Shown here: piece by piece, positions 52,038-60,907 of the stretch
Layout of the letters: the number at the start of each line of letters is the position of its first letter
Position numbering within the stretch: position 1 is the stretch's first letter
Assembly: GCF_003385895.1 (NCBI RefSeq)
Contig: NZ_QRDQ01000011.1
Coordinates: forward strand, 124,001-188,000
Direction: 5' to 3'
DNA: 64,000 nt
From: Flavobacterium cutihirudinis
Lineage (GTDB): Bacteria > Bacteroidota > Bacteroidia > Flavobacteriales > Flavobacteriaceae
Notes under the pieces: generated by a model
The model's input: only the letters and a program-made list of their open reading frames with translations
The model's database searches: none
What the model was told of the DNA's origin: nothing
Made by a program: the position numbers and the translations under genes

Positions 52038-53126
52038 ATGACAAAGTATAAATTCATACTTAGCGGAGGAGGAACGGGAGGCCACATTTATCCTGCAATT
52101 GCGATTGCAAATGAATTAAAATTACAATTCCCTGATGCTGAATTTCTTTTTGTTGGTGCCAAAGATAAAATGGAAATGCAAAAAGTACCTCAGGCAGGTT
52201 ACGAAATACAAGGTCTTTGGATTGCCGGTTTACAGCGAAAATTGACTTTGCAAAATATGATGTTTCCGCTTAAACTCGCAAGTAGTTTATTAGAGTCAAG
52301 AAGAATCATTAAAAAATTTAAACCAAATGTAGTAATTGGAACGGGAGGTTTTGCCAGCGGACCATTATTGCAGGCGGCAGGCGGAGCAGGAATTCCAACT
52401 GTTATTCAGGAGCAGAATTCTTTTCCTGGAATAACAAATAAATTATTGAGTAAAAAAGCAAATGCAATTTGTGTTGCTTATCAAAATTTAGAACGGTTTT
52501 TTCCTAAAGAGAAAATTGTGTTGACAGGAAATCCGGTTCGTCAGGATTTGATTGATATTGAAAGCAAGCGCGATGAAGCAATTGCGTTTTACGGTTTAGA
52601 TCCGAATAAAAAAACATTGCTGGTTTTAGGAGGAAGTTTAGGCGCAAGAAGAATCAATCAATTAATTGAAAAAGAATTGCAAAATTTTCTTTCGCAAGAT
52701 GTTCAGGTAATCTGGCAATGTGGAAAATTATATTTTGAAGATTACAAAAAACACAATCAGCAAAATGTACGCGTAGTTGATTTTATTGAAAGAATGGATT
52801 TTGTGTACGCTGCAGCTGATGTGATTATTTCGAGAGCTGGAGCATCTTCGGTTTCAGAATTATGTATTGTTGGGAAACCTGTAATTTTTATTCCGTCGCC
52901 AAATGTTGCTGAAGATCATCAAACTAAAAACGCACAGGCAATTGTTGATGCGAAAGGTGCTATTTTATTGAAAGAATCCGAATTGGAAAATGAATTTAGT
53001 ATTGTTTTTGAAGCACTTCTGAAAGATGAAGGAAAACAGAAACAATTAAGTGAAAATATTAAAAAACTGGCAATGCCAAAAGCAACACAAGATATCGTTG
53101 CGCAGATTGTCAAGTTAATTCGTTAA
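52038..53126 (+). CDS. murG: UDP-GlcNAc:lipid I transferase MurG
   Basis: A 362-residue peripheral GT-B enzyme that makes lipid II. The N-terminal glycine-rich loop ILSGGGTGGHIYPAIAIA, the GTGGFASGPLLQAA segment, LVLGGSLGARRIN, and the C-terminal donor site SRAGASSVSEL are all seen. Start at ATG giving MTKYKFILSGGG. Followed by a 135-bp low-complexity gap before murC. Confidence 0.96.
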   Translation: MTKYKFILSGGGTGGHIYPAIAIANELKLQFPDAEFLFVGAKDKMEMQKVPQAGYEIQGLWIAGLQRKLTLQNMMFPLKLASSLLESRRIIKKFKPNVVIGTGGFASGPLLQAAGGAGIPTVIQEQNSFPGITNKLLSKKANAICVAYQNLERFFPKEKIVLTGNPVRQDLIDIESKRDEAIAFYGLDPNKKTLLVLGGSLGARRINQLIEKELQNFLSQDVQVIWQCGKLYFEDYKKHNQQNVRVVDFIERMDFVYAAADVIISRAGASSVSELCIVGKPVIFIPSPNVAEDHQTKNAQAIVDAKGAILLKESELENEFSIVFEALLKDEGKQKQLSENIKKLAMPKATQDIVAQIVKLIR

Positions 53127-53261
53127 GTTATAAGCAGTAAGCTATAGGCTGTAAGCTTTAAACTTGTTGCTTAAAGAAAAAGAATAAAATAATAAAGACA
53201 AAGGTAGAAAAGGCCTAAAGCTTAAAGCCTATTGCTTAAAGCGAAAAAAAGCAAAAAAGAA
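53127..53261. repeat. Imperfect AAGC/TTAAAGCC repeats between murG and murC
   Basis: GCTATAGGCTGTAAGCTTTAA and AGCTTAAAGCCTATTGCTTAAAGC are imperfect inverted copies of one another. They form a low-complexity non-coding insertion inside the dcw operon; no promoter is obvious. Confidence 0.55.
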
Positions 53262-54611
53262 ATGAATTTAAATCAAATACAAAACGTTTATTTTATTGGT
53301 ATTGGAGGCATCGGAATGAGTGCTCTGGCCCGCTATTTCAAATATATAGGGAAACAGGTTTCAGGTTACGATAAAACGCCGTCAATGCTGACAAGTGAAT
53401 TAATTGAAAGTGGTATTGATATTCATTTTGAAGATAATATCAGTTTGATTCCGGGTGATTATAATGTTGAGAATACACTAGTGATTTTTACGCCTGCGGT
53501 TCCAGCATCACATTCTGAGTGGAATTATTTTATTGAAAGAAATTACGAAATTAAAAAGCGCGCCGAGGTTTTGGGAATTATTACCAAAGACACTTTTAGT
53601 TTTGCAGTTGCGGGAACTCACGGTAAGACAACTACCTCAAGTATTTTAGGTCACATTTTATTTGAAAGTGGTGCAGATGTTACGGCTTTCGTTGGCGGAA
53701 TTGTAGAAAACTATAATTCAAATTTAATTGGAACTGGAAAAACAGTAACAGTTGTAGAAGCTGATGAGTTTGATAGATCGTTCTTGCATTTACATCCAGA
53801 TATTGCCTGTGTAACCTCTATGGACGCGGATCATTTGGATATTTATGGTACTAGTGATGCAATTGAAGATTCTTTTAGAGAATTTGCTTCAAAAGTAGAA
53901 GATAAAAACAATCTTTTTATAACGAAAGAATTGCCTTTAGAAGGCGTTCAATGCGCTATAAATGAAGATGCTGTATATAAGGCTTATAATGTTAGAATTG
54001 AAGACGGAAGTTATGTTTTTGATGTGCAGACACCATCAGAAATCATTAAAGATCTTCATTTTGGATTACCTGGAAAACACAATTTAATGAATGGATTAAT
54101 GGCTATTGCGATGGCAAAAACTTACGGCACCCCGACCGAGTCAATTGCAAAAGCCATTGCTTCATTCAGAGGAATCAGAAGACGTTTTTCTTATCAGATA
54201 AAGTCAGATAAGTTAGTTTATATAGATGATTATGCACATCATCCGACAGAAATAAATGCTGTTCATCAGGCAGTTAGAGAATTGTATCCAGGAAAGAAAG
54301 TGTTGGCGATTTTTCAGCCACATTTATTCAGTAGAACAAAAGATTTTGTGGATGGATTTGCTGAAAGCTTGTCAAAATTTGATGAAGTGTTTTTAATGGA
54401 TATTTATCCGGCCAGAGAACTTCCTATGGAAGGCGTTACATCAGAATGGCTTTTGGGTAAGATGACAAATTCGAACAAAAAAATTGTTGCAAAAAATGAT
54501 TTATTAGCGCAAATCAAAGCCAATGATGCTCCAATAATTGTTACAATAGGAGCAGGTGATATTGGAGAAATGGTACCGTCAATTAAACAAATGCTAAATG
54601 AAAATATTTAA
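53262..54611 (+). CDS. murC: UDP-N-acetylmuramate--L-alanine ligase
   Basis: A 449-residue Mur ligase that adds L-Ala to UDP-MurNAc. FIGIGGIGMSALARYF, FAVAGTHGKTTTSSILGH, VEADEFDRSFLHL, DADHLDIYG, and YIDDYAHHPTEI are diagnostic. The start is placed at MNLNQIQNVYF; 10 extra residues in the upstream frame come from the repeat-rich gap. The end overlaps ftsQ by 14 bp. Confidence 0.96.
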   Translation: MNLNQIQNVYFIGIGGIGMSALARYFKYIGKQVSGYDKTPSMLTSELIESGIDIHFEDNISLIPGDYNVENTLVIFTPAVPASHSEWNYFIERNYEIKKRAEVLGIITKDTFSFAVAGTHGKTTTSSILGHILFESGADVTAFVGGIVENYNSNLIGTGKTVTVVEADEFDRSFLHLHPDIACVTSMDADHLDIYGTSDAIEDSFREFASKVEDKNNLFITKELPLEGVQCAINEDAVYKAYNVRIEDGSYVFDVQTPSEIIKDLHFGLPGKHNLMNGLMAIAMAKTYGTPTESIAKAIASFRGIRRRFSYQIKSDKLVYIDDYAHHPTEINAVHQAVRELYPGKKVLAIFQPHLFSRTKDFVDGFAESLSKFDEVFLMDIYPARELPMEGVTSEWLLGKMTNSNKKIVAKNDLLAQIKANDAPIIVTIGAGDIGEMVPSIKQMLNENI

Positions 54612-55320
54612 TTGGACAAATATTAGATTAGTACTTATTTTCGGACTAGTTCTTTTTCTATATTCCTTCGCACAACATCGAAATGGAGATAGAAAATTGA
54701 AGAAATCTATGGTCGTTTTTGTAGGAGAAAATGCTCTTTTTGTGAAAGCAGAAACGGTTAATAAATTGTTGATAGAAAATAAAAGAGACGCTTCCAGTAT
54801 TAGAAAAGATGAAGTAGATTTGAATAAGATAGAAAAATCCCTTGATACGCAAGACATGATTGAGAAGTCAGATGTTTTTGTAAGTATTGATGGAGTTCTA
54901 AAAGCGGTAGTAAAACAGAAGACACCAATAGCGCGAGTTTATGATGGTGATCAATCTTTTTATATTGACTATGAGGGTAATAAAATGCCTTTGTCAGACA
55001 ATTTTACAGCGCGAGTTCCTCTTGTTTCAGGGGCAATAAATGAAAAAAATAACGAAGATTTAGCTGCTTTATTTCGCACAATTTATGACGATGCGTTTTT
55101 GAAAAAAAACATCATTGCAATACAAATTATGCCTAATGGCAGCCTAAAAATGTTTAATCGAAACTATGATTACTTCATAGATTTTGGAAGAACGATGAAT
55201 GTTGATAAAAAATTTAGAAACTATAAAGCGTTTTTTCAAAAAGCAGTTTTAGATAGTTCGTTATACAAATACAATAAAATTGACCTTAGGTTTACGGAAC
55301 AAGTAGTTTGCACAAAATAA
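54598..55320 (+). CDS. ftsQ: Cell division protein FtsQ/DivIB
   Basis: A 240-residue bitopic protein: short cytoplasmic start, one helix (IRLVLIFGLVLFLYSFA), then a POTRA-like domain (KLLIENKRDASSIRKDEVDL region) and a beta domain ending near KIDLRFTEQVVC. It links FtsL/FtsB to the ring and regulates FtsI-FtsW. Sequence similarity is low as usual for the family; the order and topology decide the call. Overlaps murC by 14 bp. Confidence 0.88.
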   Translation: MKIFNWTNIRLVLIFGLVLFLYSFAQHRNGDRKLKKSMVVFVGENALFVKAETVNKLLIENKRDASSIRKDEVDLNKIEKSLDTQDMIEKSDVFVSIDGVLKAVVKQKTPIARVYDGDQSFYIDYEGNKMPLSDNFTARVPLVSGAINEKNNEDLAALFRTIYDDAFLKKNIIAIQIMPNGSLKMFNRNYDYFIDFGRTMNVDKKFRNYKAFFQKAVLDSSLYKYNKIDLRFTEQVVCTK

Positions 55321-55326
55321 TAGAAA

Positions 55327-56739
55327 ATGGAAAAAGATAACATTGCAGTAGGTCTAGATATTGGAACGACAAAGATAGTTGCCATGATAGGCAAGAAGAA
55401 TGAGTATGGCAAATTGGAAATTTTGGGTATCGGAAAATCCAAAAGTCTGGGAGTTGCGAGAGGAGTTGTAAACAACATCACGCAAACAATTCAGTCAATC
55501 CAGCAAGCAATACTTGAAGCAGAAAACAATTCAGGTTATAAAATTAAAGATGTTGTTGTGGGTATCGCCGGACAACATATCAGAAGTATACAGCATACAG
55601 ATTACATTAGCCGTAATAATCCAGAAGAAGTTATTGGCGAAAAAGATATTCAGCTTTTGATTGATCAGGTAAACAAATTGGCAATGTTGCCAGGTGAAGA
55701 AATTATTCACGTTTTACCACAGGAATTTAAAATTGATGGGCAATCTGAGATTAAAGAGCCAATCGGAATGTACGGTGGAAGATTAGAGTCTAGTTTTCAC
55801 GTTGTAGTGGGGCAGGCTTCTTCAATCAGAAATGTTGGAAGATGTATTCAGAGTTCAGGAATCGAGCTTTCAGGATTGACATTAGAGCCATTAGCTTCGG
55901 CAGATGCAGTTTTGAGTCAGGAAGAAAAAGAAGCTGGAGTTGCGCTTATCGATATCGGAGGCGGAACAACAGATTTAGCCATTTTTAAAGATGGAATCAT
56001 TCGTCATACTGCTGTAATTCCTTTTGGAGGAAATGTAATTACAGATGATATTAAAGAAGGCTGTTCAATTATTGAAAAACAAGCAGAGCTTTTAAAGATA
56101 AAATTTGGATCAGCTTGGCCGGGAGAAAATAAAGACAACGAAATTGTTTCTATCCCTGGTTTAAGAGGAAGAGAACCAAAAGAGATTTCGCTTAAAAATT
56201 TATCAAAAATCATCCATGCGCGTGTTGTGGAAATTATTGAACAGGTTTTTGCTGAAATTAAAGCTTACGGACATGAAGATCCTCGTAAAAAATTAATTGC
56301 CGGAATCGTTCTTACAGGTGGTGGAGCTCAACTAAAACATATTAAACAATTAGTTGAATATATTACTGGTATGGACACAAGAATTGGATATCCAAATGAG
56401 CATTTAGCTGGAAATTCAAGCGAAGAAATTTCGAGTCCATTGTTTGCAACTGCTGTAGGTTTAGTAATGAACAGTATCGAAAACAGTACACAGAGTGCTG
56501 TGAGAATGGAGATCGTAAATGAACAGCCGAAAATTGTATATAGAAATGCACCGCCGCCAGTTCAACAGCGATACGAAGTAGAAGAAAACTACGTTGAAAG
56601 AGTAGAAGCTATTGAAGAATATAGAGAGCAACCTAGAGTTAGTAAGGTGGAAGCAGAATCTACAGAAACAAAGATTAGAAGATCATTTTTTGATAGATAT
56701 GTCGATAAAATCAAAGATTTTTTAGACAACGCAGAATAG
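55327..56739 (+). CDS. ftsA: Cell division ATPase FtsA
   Basis: A 470-residue actin-like protein that tethers FtsZ to the membrane. The phosphate-1 loop AVGLDIGTTKIVAMIG, the SHS2 domain (VVGIAGQHIRSIQ), the phosphate-2 loop LIDIGGGTTDLAIF, and VLTGGGAQLKHI are clear. The extreme C-terminus RRSFFDRYVDKIKDFLDN is the amphipathic membrane helix. The ~50-residue acidic linker before it is longer than in E. coli. Follows ftsQ by 6 nt. Confidence 0.96.
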   Translation: MEKDNIAVGLDIGTTKIVAMIGKKNEYGKLEILGIGKSKSLGVARGVVNNITQTIQSIQQAILEAENNSGYKIKDVVVGIAGQHIRSIQHTDYISRNNPEEVIGEKDIQLLIDQVNKLAMLPGEEIIHVLPQEFKIDGQSEIKEPIGMYGGRLESSFHVVVGQASSIRNVGRCIQSSGIELSGLTLEPLASADAVLSQEEKEAGVALIDIGGGTTDLAIFKDGIIRHTAVIPFGGNVITDDIKEGCSIIEKQAELLKIKFGSAWPGENKDNEIVSIPGLRGREPKEISLKNLSKIIHARVVEIIEQVFAEIKAYGHEDPRKKLIAGIVLTGGGAQLKHIKQLVEYITGMDTRIGYPNEHLAGNSSEEISSPLFATAVGLVMNSIENSTQSAVRMEIVNEQPKIVYRNAPPPVQQRYEVEENYVERVEAIEEYREQPRVSKVEAESTETKIRRSFFDRYVDKIKDFLDNAE

Positions 56740-56836
56740 ATATAAGCCGAATAGAATAATAAAAGAAAAGGATTACTTTCTGGCCCCAAGTCAAGAAGTA
56801 AAAAATGTACTAAATAAGAATTAAAAAACCAAAAAG

Positions 56837-58822
56837 ATGATGAGCAACTCAGAATTTGGAAGCATTTCATTTGATTTACCAAAAAACCAATCAAATGTAA
56901 TCAAAGTAATAGGTGTAGGTGGAGGAGGTAGTAATGCTATCAACCATATGTTTAAACAAGGTATTAAAGGCGTTGATTTCATCGTTTGTAATACCGATTC
57001 GCAAGCGCTGCAAAATAGTTCAGTGCCTAACAAGATTCAGTTAGGTATGAATTTGACAGAAGGTCTTGGAGCAGGAGCAAATCCTGATGTAGGACAGCAG
57101 TCTGCGATTGAGAGTATTGCCGATATCGAAAAAATGTTGGACCGTGGTACTAAGATGGTATTTATTACCGCTGGTATGGGTGGTGGTACTGGTACAGGTG
57201 CTGCTCCGGTTATCGCGCAATTAGCAAAAGAAAGAGAAATCCTTACAGTGGGTATCGTGACTATTCCGTTTCAGTTTGAAGGGAAAGTACGTCAGGAGCA
57301 AGCGCTTTTAGGAATCGAAAAATTACGTAAACAAGTTGACTCGTTGATCGTAATTAATAATAATAAATTAAGAGAAGTATACGGAAATCTTGGTTTCAAA
57401 GCAGGATTCTCTAAAGCAGATGAAGTTTTGGCAACAGCCTCAAGAGGTATTGCTGAAGTAATTACGCACCACTATACTCAAAATATCGATTTACGTGATG
57501 CTAAAACAGTTTTAGCAAATAGTGGAACGGCTATAATGGGATCTTCGGTTTCAGAAGGAGAAAACAGAGCAAAAGATGCAATTGTATCGGCATTGGATTC
57601 TCCACTGTTAAATGACAATAAAATTACAGGTGCCAAAAACGTATTGTTGCTTATCGTTTCTGGATCTAATGAAATAACGCTTGACGAAATCGGAGAGATC
57701 AACGATCATATTCAGGCTGAGGCTGGTTACAATGCTAATATCATCATGGGAGTTGGTGAAGACGAAACTCTTGGTGAGGCTATTGCTGTAACTATTATTG
57801 CGACTGGTTTTGATGTTGAACAGCAAAACGAAATCGTAAATACAGAGCCAAAGAAAATTATTCACACCTTAGAAGATGAGCAAAGAAGTGTTCATAATCT
57901 AACTAATAGACCTTTGACTTCTTTTGATTTAAATGCTGAAACACCTACAACAAAATCTGAAGATAAAGTTGTTTTTGACTTAATGGAGGATACGGTTGCT
58001 CCCGTAGCTCAAACTCCGGTTGCTCCTGTAACAACGCCTACAATTAATCAGGAAGAATTGGTAGTAATGTCAGAGTTTATTAAAAACCTTGATGTGACAT
58101 TTGAAATTGTTTCTCCAATTACCGATATCGATTTTAAAATTTCGACTCCGGCAGCAGAGACATTCCAACAAGAAGTTAAGCCAGTACAGCAAAGAACTTT
58201 TGAAAGAGAAGAACAAACTACTTTTTCATTTGATTTACCACTTTTCAGGTCAGAGCCTGAAGTGAAAAAAGAACCGGTTATTGAGCAGGAATCTAAAATT
58301 TTGTTTGAGTTAACAAACGAAACACGTAATATTAAAGTAAATGATCCGGTTTCATTTGTACCAGTAACAGAACTTTCTGATAAAGGAATTATCAAATATT
58401 CTTTAGAGGAATATATGGAAGTAGAGAATGATTTAATGGCTTCAAAACCAGTTGAAAAAGTGGTTGAGGATGTTGTTCCTGAAGAATTAAATATTCAGTT
58501 GAAACCAAGAGTTGATTTTGCAAGTCAGCCTGATTTTTCAACAACTGCGGAAGTTTCTCCAATGGAATTGACTATCGAAGAAACTTTACGTTTACGCGCT
58601 GAAGAAAGAAGAAAGAAACTAAAAGAATTTAATTATAAATTCCATAATAATGTTTCAAGAATTGATGAGTTGGAAAAAGAACCTGCTTACAAAAGATTAG
58701 GAATCGATTTGTCGAATTCTCAGTCAAATAATACCAATTCAAGAATTTCTGTTGGTACTGATAGTAATAATGATTTGCAATTGCGTTCAAATAATTCATT
58801 TTTGCACGACAACGTAGATTAA
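56837..58822 (+). CDS. ftsZ: Cell division GTPase FtsZ with long C-terminal extension
   Basis: A 661-residue tubulin homologue. The GTPase core (about 15-340) has VIGVGGGGSNAINHM, FIVCNTDSQAL, and the T4 loop AGMGGGTGTGAAPV; EVITHHYT and NANIIMGVGED follow. Residues ~345-600 are a variable, Glu/Pro/Thr-rich linker. A second conserved block (ETLRLRAEERRKKLKEFNYK, then AYKRLGIDL) lies near 585-635, and the protein ends with LRSNNSFLHDNVD, presumably the tip for FtsA binding. Total is much longer than E. coli FtsZ (383). Two adjacent ATGs exist (56837, 56840). Confidence 0.96.
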   Translation: MMSNSEFGSISFDLPKNQSNVIKVIGVGGGGSNAINHMFKQGIKGVDFIVCNTDSQALQNSSVPNKIQLGMNLTEGLGAGANPDVGQQSAIESIADIEKMLDRGTKMVFITAGMGGGTGTGAAPVIAQLAKEREILTVGIVTIPFQFEGKVRQEQALLGIEKLRKQVDSLIVINNNKLREVYGNLGFKAGFSKADEVLATASRGIAEVITHHYTQNIDLRDAKTVLANSGTAIMGSSVSEGENRAKDAIVSALDSPLLNDNKITGAKNVLLLIVSGSNEITLDEIGEINDHIQAEAGYNANIIMGVGEDETLGEAIAVTIIATGFDVEQQNEIVNTEPKKIIHTLEDEQRSVHNLTNRPLTSFDLNAETPTTKSEDKVVFDLMEDTVAPVAQTPVAPVTTPTINQEELVVMSEFIKNLDVTFEIVSPITDIDFKISTPAAETFQQEVKPVQQRTFEREEQTTFSFDLPLFRSEPEVKKEPVIEQESKILFELTNETRNIKVNDPVSFVPVTELSDKGIIKYSLEEYMEVENDLMASKPVEKVVEDVVPEELNIQLKPRVDFASQPDFSTTAEVSPMELTIEETLRLRAEERRKKLKEFNYKFHNNVSRIDELEKEPAYKRLGIDLSNSQSNNTNSRISVGTDSNNDLQLRSNNSFLHDNVD

Positions 58823-58847
58823 TTTTATATTCATAATATTAGGATAG

Positions 58848-58882
58848 CCCGAAAATTGGATTTAATTTTCGGGTTATTTTTT
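58848..58882 (+). terminator. Terminator of the dcw cluster
   Basis: 10-bp stem CCCGAAAATT (58848-58857) with 58864-58873, a 6-nt loop, followed by TTATTTTTTTT. Confidence 0.85.
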
Positions 58883-58950
58883 TTATCTTCGCACAGAATT
58901 TAGAAATTTGACTTCCTAAATAGGTTTTTAAAGTGAATCTTATTGTCTGT

Positions 58951-58992
58951 TTAAACCCTTCGGCTTCGCTCAGGATAAACTAGTCGAGAACA
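58951..58992. repeat. Fragment of a dispersed intergenic repeat
   Basis: The words CCCTTCGGCTTCGCTCAGG and ATAAACTAGTCGAGAAC are familiar from multi-copy intergenic repeats in Bacteroidota. GC-rich island with no coding content. Recalled from general knowledge, not searched. Confidence 0.5.
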
Positions 58993-59049
58993 GATTCCGA
59001 ATTAATATATCAAATAATAGGCTTTGCTTATTTTAAATAAAACATAAAC

Positions 59050-59499
59050 ATGAGTTTACAAACACAAATCATGGACGAGATCAAAACGGCCATGAAAGCA
59101 AAAGACACGGTAGCATTAGAAGCATTAAGAGCAGTTAAATCTGAATTATTATTAGCTTCAACAGCTTCAGGATCTAAAGAAGATTTATCAGAAGACGAAG
59201 AAATTAAATTGCTTCAGAGATTAGTTAAAACTCGTAAAGAGAGTGCTAGAATTTTTACAGAACAAAACCGCCCAGACTTAGCTGAACCAGAATTGGCTCA
59301 GGTTGCTGTAATCGAGAAGTTCTTACCAGCACAATTAAGCGAAGAAGAAGTAGAAGCTGTAGTTGCAAAAATCATTGCAGAAACAGGAGCTTCAGGAATT
59401 GCTTCAATGGGTAAAGTAATGGGATTAGCATCTGCTCAATTAGGCGGAACTGCTGAAGGAAAAACTATTTCTACAATTGTGAAGAAATTACTTTCGTAA
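59050..59499 (+). CDS. GatB/YqeY-domain protein
   Basis: A 149-residue YqeY-like protein, homologous to the tail domain of GatB. SLQTQIMDEIKTAMKAKDTVALEALRAVKSE at the N-terminus (two blocks) and KFLPAQLSEEEVEAVVAKII with GKVMGLASAQLGGTAEGKTIS at the end are typical. The GatB tail domain contacts the tRNA elbow, so a tRNA-related role is plausible; function not settled. In Flavobacterium it commonly follows ftsZ. A terminator separates them here. Confidence 0.93.
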   Translation: MSLQTQIMDEIKTAMKAKDTVALEALRAVKSELLLASTASGSKEDLSEDEEIKLLQRLVKTRKESARIFTEQNRPDLAEPELAQVAVIEKFLPAQLSEEEVEAVVAKIIAETGASGIASMGKVMGLASAQLGGTAEGKTISTIVKKLLS

Positions 59500-59591
59500 A
59501 TAATTTTAGTCCCGAAGTTTCGGGATTAGACTGTAGATTTTAGATTGCCAATTGAAATCTAAAATCTACAATCTGAAATCATTAATAAACT

Positions 59592-59665
59592 GACCTCGTA
59601 GTTCAACTGGATAGAATATCAGATTTCGGCTCTGAGGGTTGGGGGTTCGAACCCCTCCGGGGTCA
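59592..59665 (+). tRNA. tRNA-Arg (anticodon TCG)
   Basis: A 74-nt cloverleaf. Acceptor GACCTCG pairs with CGGGGTC, discriminator A. Anticodon stem TCAGA/TCTGA with loop TTTCGGC gives anticodon TCG (arginine). T-loop TTCGAAC. No encoded CCA. A terminator follows. Confidence 0.93.
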
Positions 59666-59672
59666 CAATAAT

Positions 59673-59712
59673 AAAACGCATTTCTTTGATATCAAGGATT
59701 TGCGTTTTTTTA
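59673..59712 (+). terminator. Terminator of tRNA-Arg
   Basis: Stem AAAACGCA (59673-59680) with TGCGTTTT (59701-59708); the loop also folds (CTTTGATATCAAGG). A T-run follows. Confidence 0.75.
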
Positions 59713-59893
59713 TTTTATAACTTCCTTGGTTATTCCTGATCCGAATGATTTAGTGGTTAAATGAAATATCCTCTTCTTTTTCAAATATTCAAAAAGCTGT
59801 CAATTAAATGATTTAGTGTTTCTTACTTAGTCGTTTACAAATTTTTACAATTCTTTTTACATTGTAAATGGGTGTTTATGCATAAAACGAAAG

Positions 59894-59901
59894 TAGGTTT
59901 G
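59894..59901 (+). promoter_or_regulatory. -7 box of the WD40 gene
   Basis: TAGGTTTG, a perfect TAnnTTTG, 20 nt before the ATG. No -33 TTG at the usual distance. Confidence 0.5.
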
Positions 59902-59921
59902 CAGGAATAAAATGCATATTT

Positions 59922-60881
59922 ATGAAAATAAAAAGTAAGTTGTTTCGATGTATAATTTTGATAACAATATTTAGCAATCATTCTTTTGCACAAGATACTA
60001 TTGAAAAACAAATTCTGTGGACTACTGATTGGAGTCCTGACGGAAAATTTATTGCTATCGGTGGGAACTTAGACACTCTGAAAATTTATGATGGAAAAAA
60101 ATTAAAATTGCACCAATCAATACCAATAAAAAGTACAGTAACTCGTGTAAAATGGCATCCATCAAAAAATAGTATTGCAGTTGCAACACAACTCTCGGAA
60201 GATAAATCCAGCATTATTAATTTAGATACCAATGAAAAAATTGAGTTGAGCGGAATTTCACCCGATGGAGCAAGAGCACTAGATTGGAATTATACAGGCG
60301 AATATTTAGTTGTTGCTGACAATGACGGAAAAATTTTAATTTACGATATTAAAGGCAAGTTAATAAGGAGTTTTAAAAACGAAAATAGTATAAGTATTAC
60401 AGCTGTAGATTGGCATCCGAAGAAAAATATATTAATAACGGTTGCTGACAAAATACGGTTATTTGATATTCAGGGTAATTTGATAAAATCAATTAAACAT
60501 AGAGCAGAAGAAGTGATGTTGTTGAGTGTTGCGTGGCATAAATCGGGGACTTTTTTTGTTACGGGTGACTACGGTGACAGAAAGGATAGATCATTACTTC
60601 AATATTGGAATGAGCAAGGTGAACTTATAAAATCAAGTGATATAAGTGAAGCTGAATACAGAAATTTAGCTTGGAATTCTAGAGGAAACAGATTGGCAAC
60701 CGCTAGTGACACATTACGAATTTTCGACACCAAAGGCAAACTTATTTCAGAAGGCAACTCTGAAGATTATTTATGGGGTGTTTCCTGGAGTAAAGAAGGT
60801 AACAGAATTATTACGTCAAGTATACAACAAAACATAATTCTTTGGAATAATAGAGCCGAAAAAATACTATCAGTAGAATAA
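59922..60881 (+). CDS. Exported seven-repeat WD40 protein
   Basis: A 319-residue protein with a signal peptide (IILITIFSNHSFAQD). Seven WD40-like repeats fill the rest, each with W-x-P/x-x-G core and a terminal IYD/LFD/IFD strand: WSPDGKFIAIGG, WHPSKNSIAVAT, WNYTGEYLVVAD, WHPKKNILITVA, WHKSGTFFVTGD, WNSRGNRLATAS and WSKEGNRIITSS. This makes one complete seven-bladed propeller with no extra domain. A ligand or partner-binding role outside the cytoplasm is expected; none can be named. It is convergent with the LytTR regulator gene. Confidence 0.85.
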   Translation: MKIKSKLFRCIILITIFSNHSFAQDTIEKQILWTTDWSPDGKFIAIGGNLDTLKIYDGKKLKLHQSIPIKSTVTRVKWHPSKNSIAVATQLSEDKSSIINLDTNEKIELSGISPDGARALDWNYTGEYLVVADNDGKILIYDIKGKLIRSFKNENSISITAVDWHPKKNILITVADKIRLFDIQGNLIKSIKHRAEEVMLLSVAWHKSGTFFVTGDYGDRKDRSLLQYWNEQGELIKSSDISEAEYRNLAWNSRGNRLATASDTLRIFDTKGKLISEGNSEDYLWGVSWSKEGNRIITSSIQQNIILWNNRAEKILSVE

Positions 60882-60907
60882 CAAACACAACGAACATATA
60901 TACTTTT

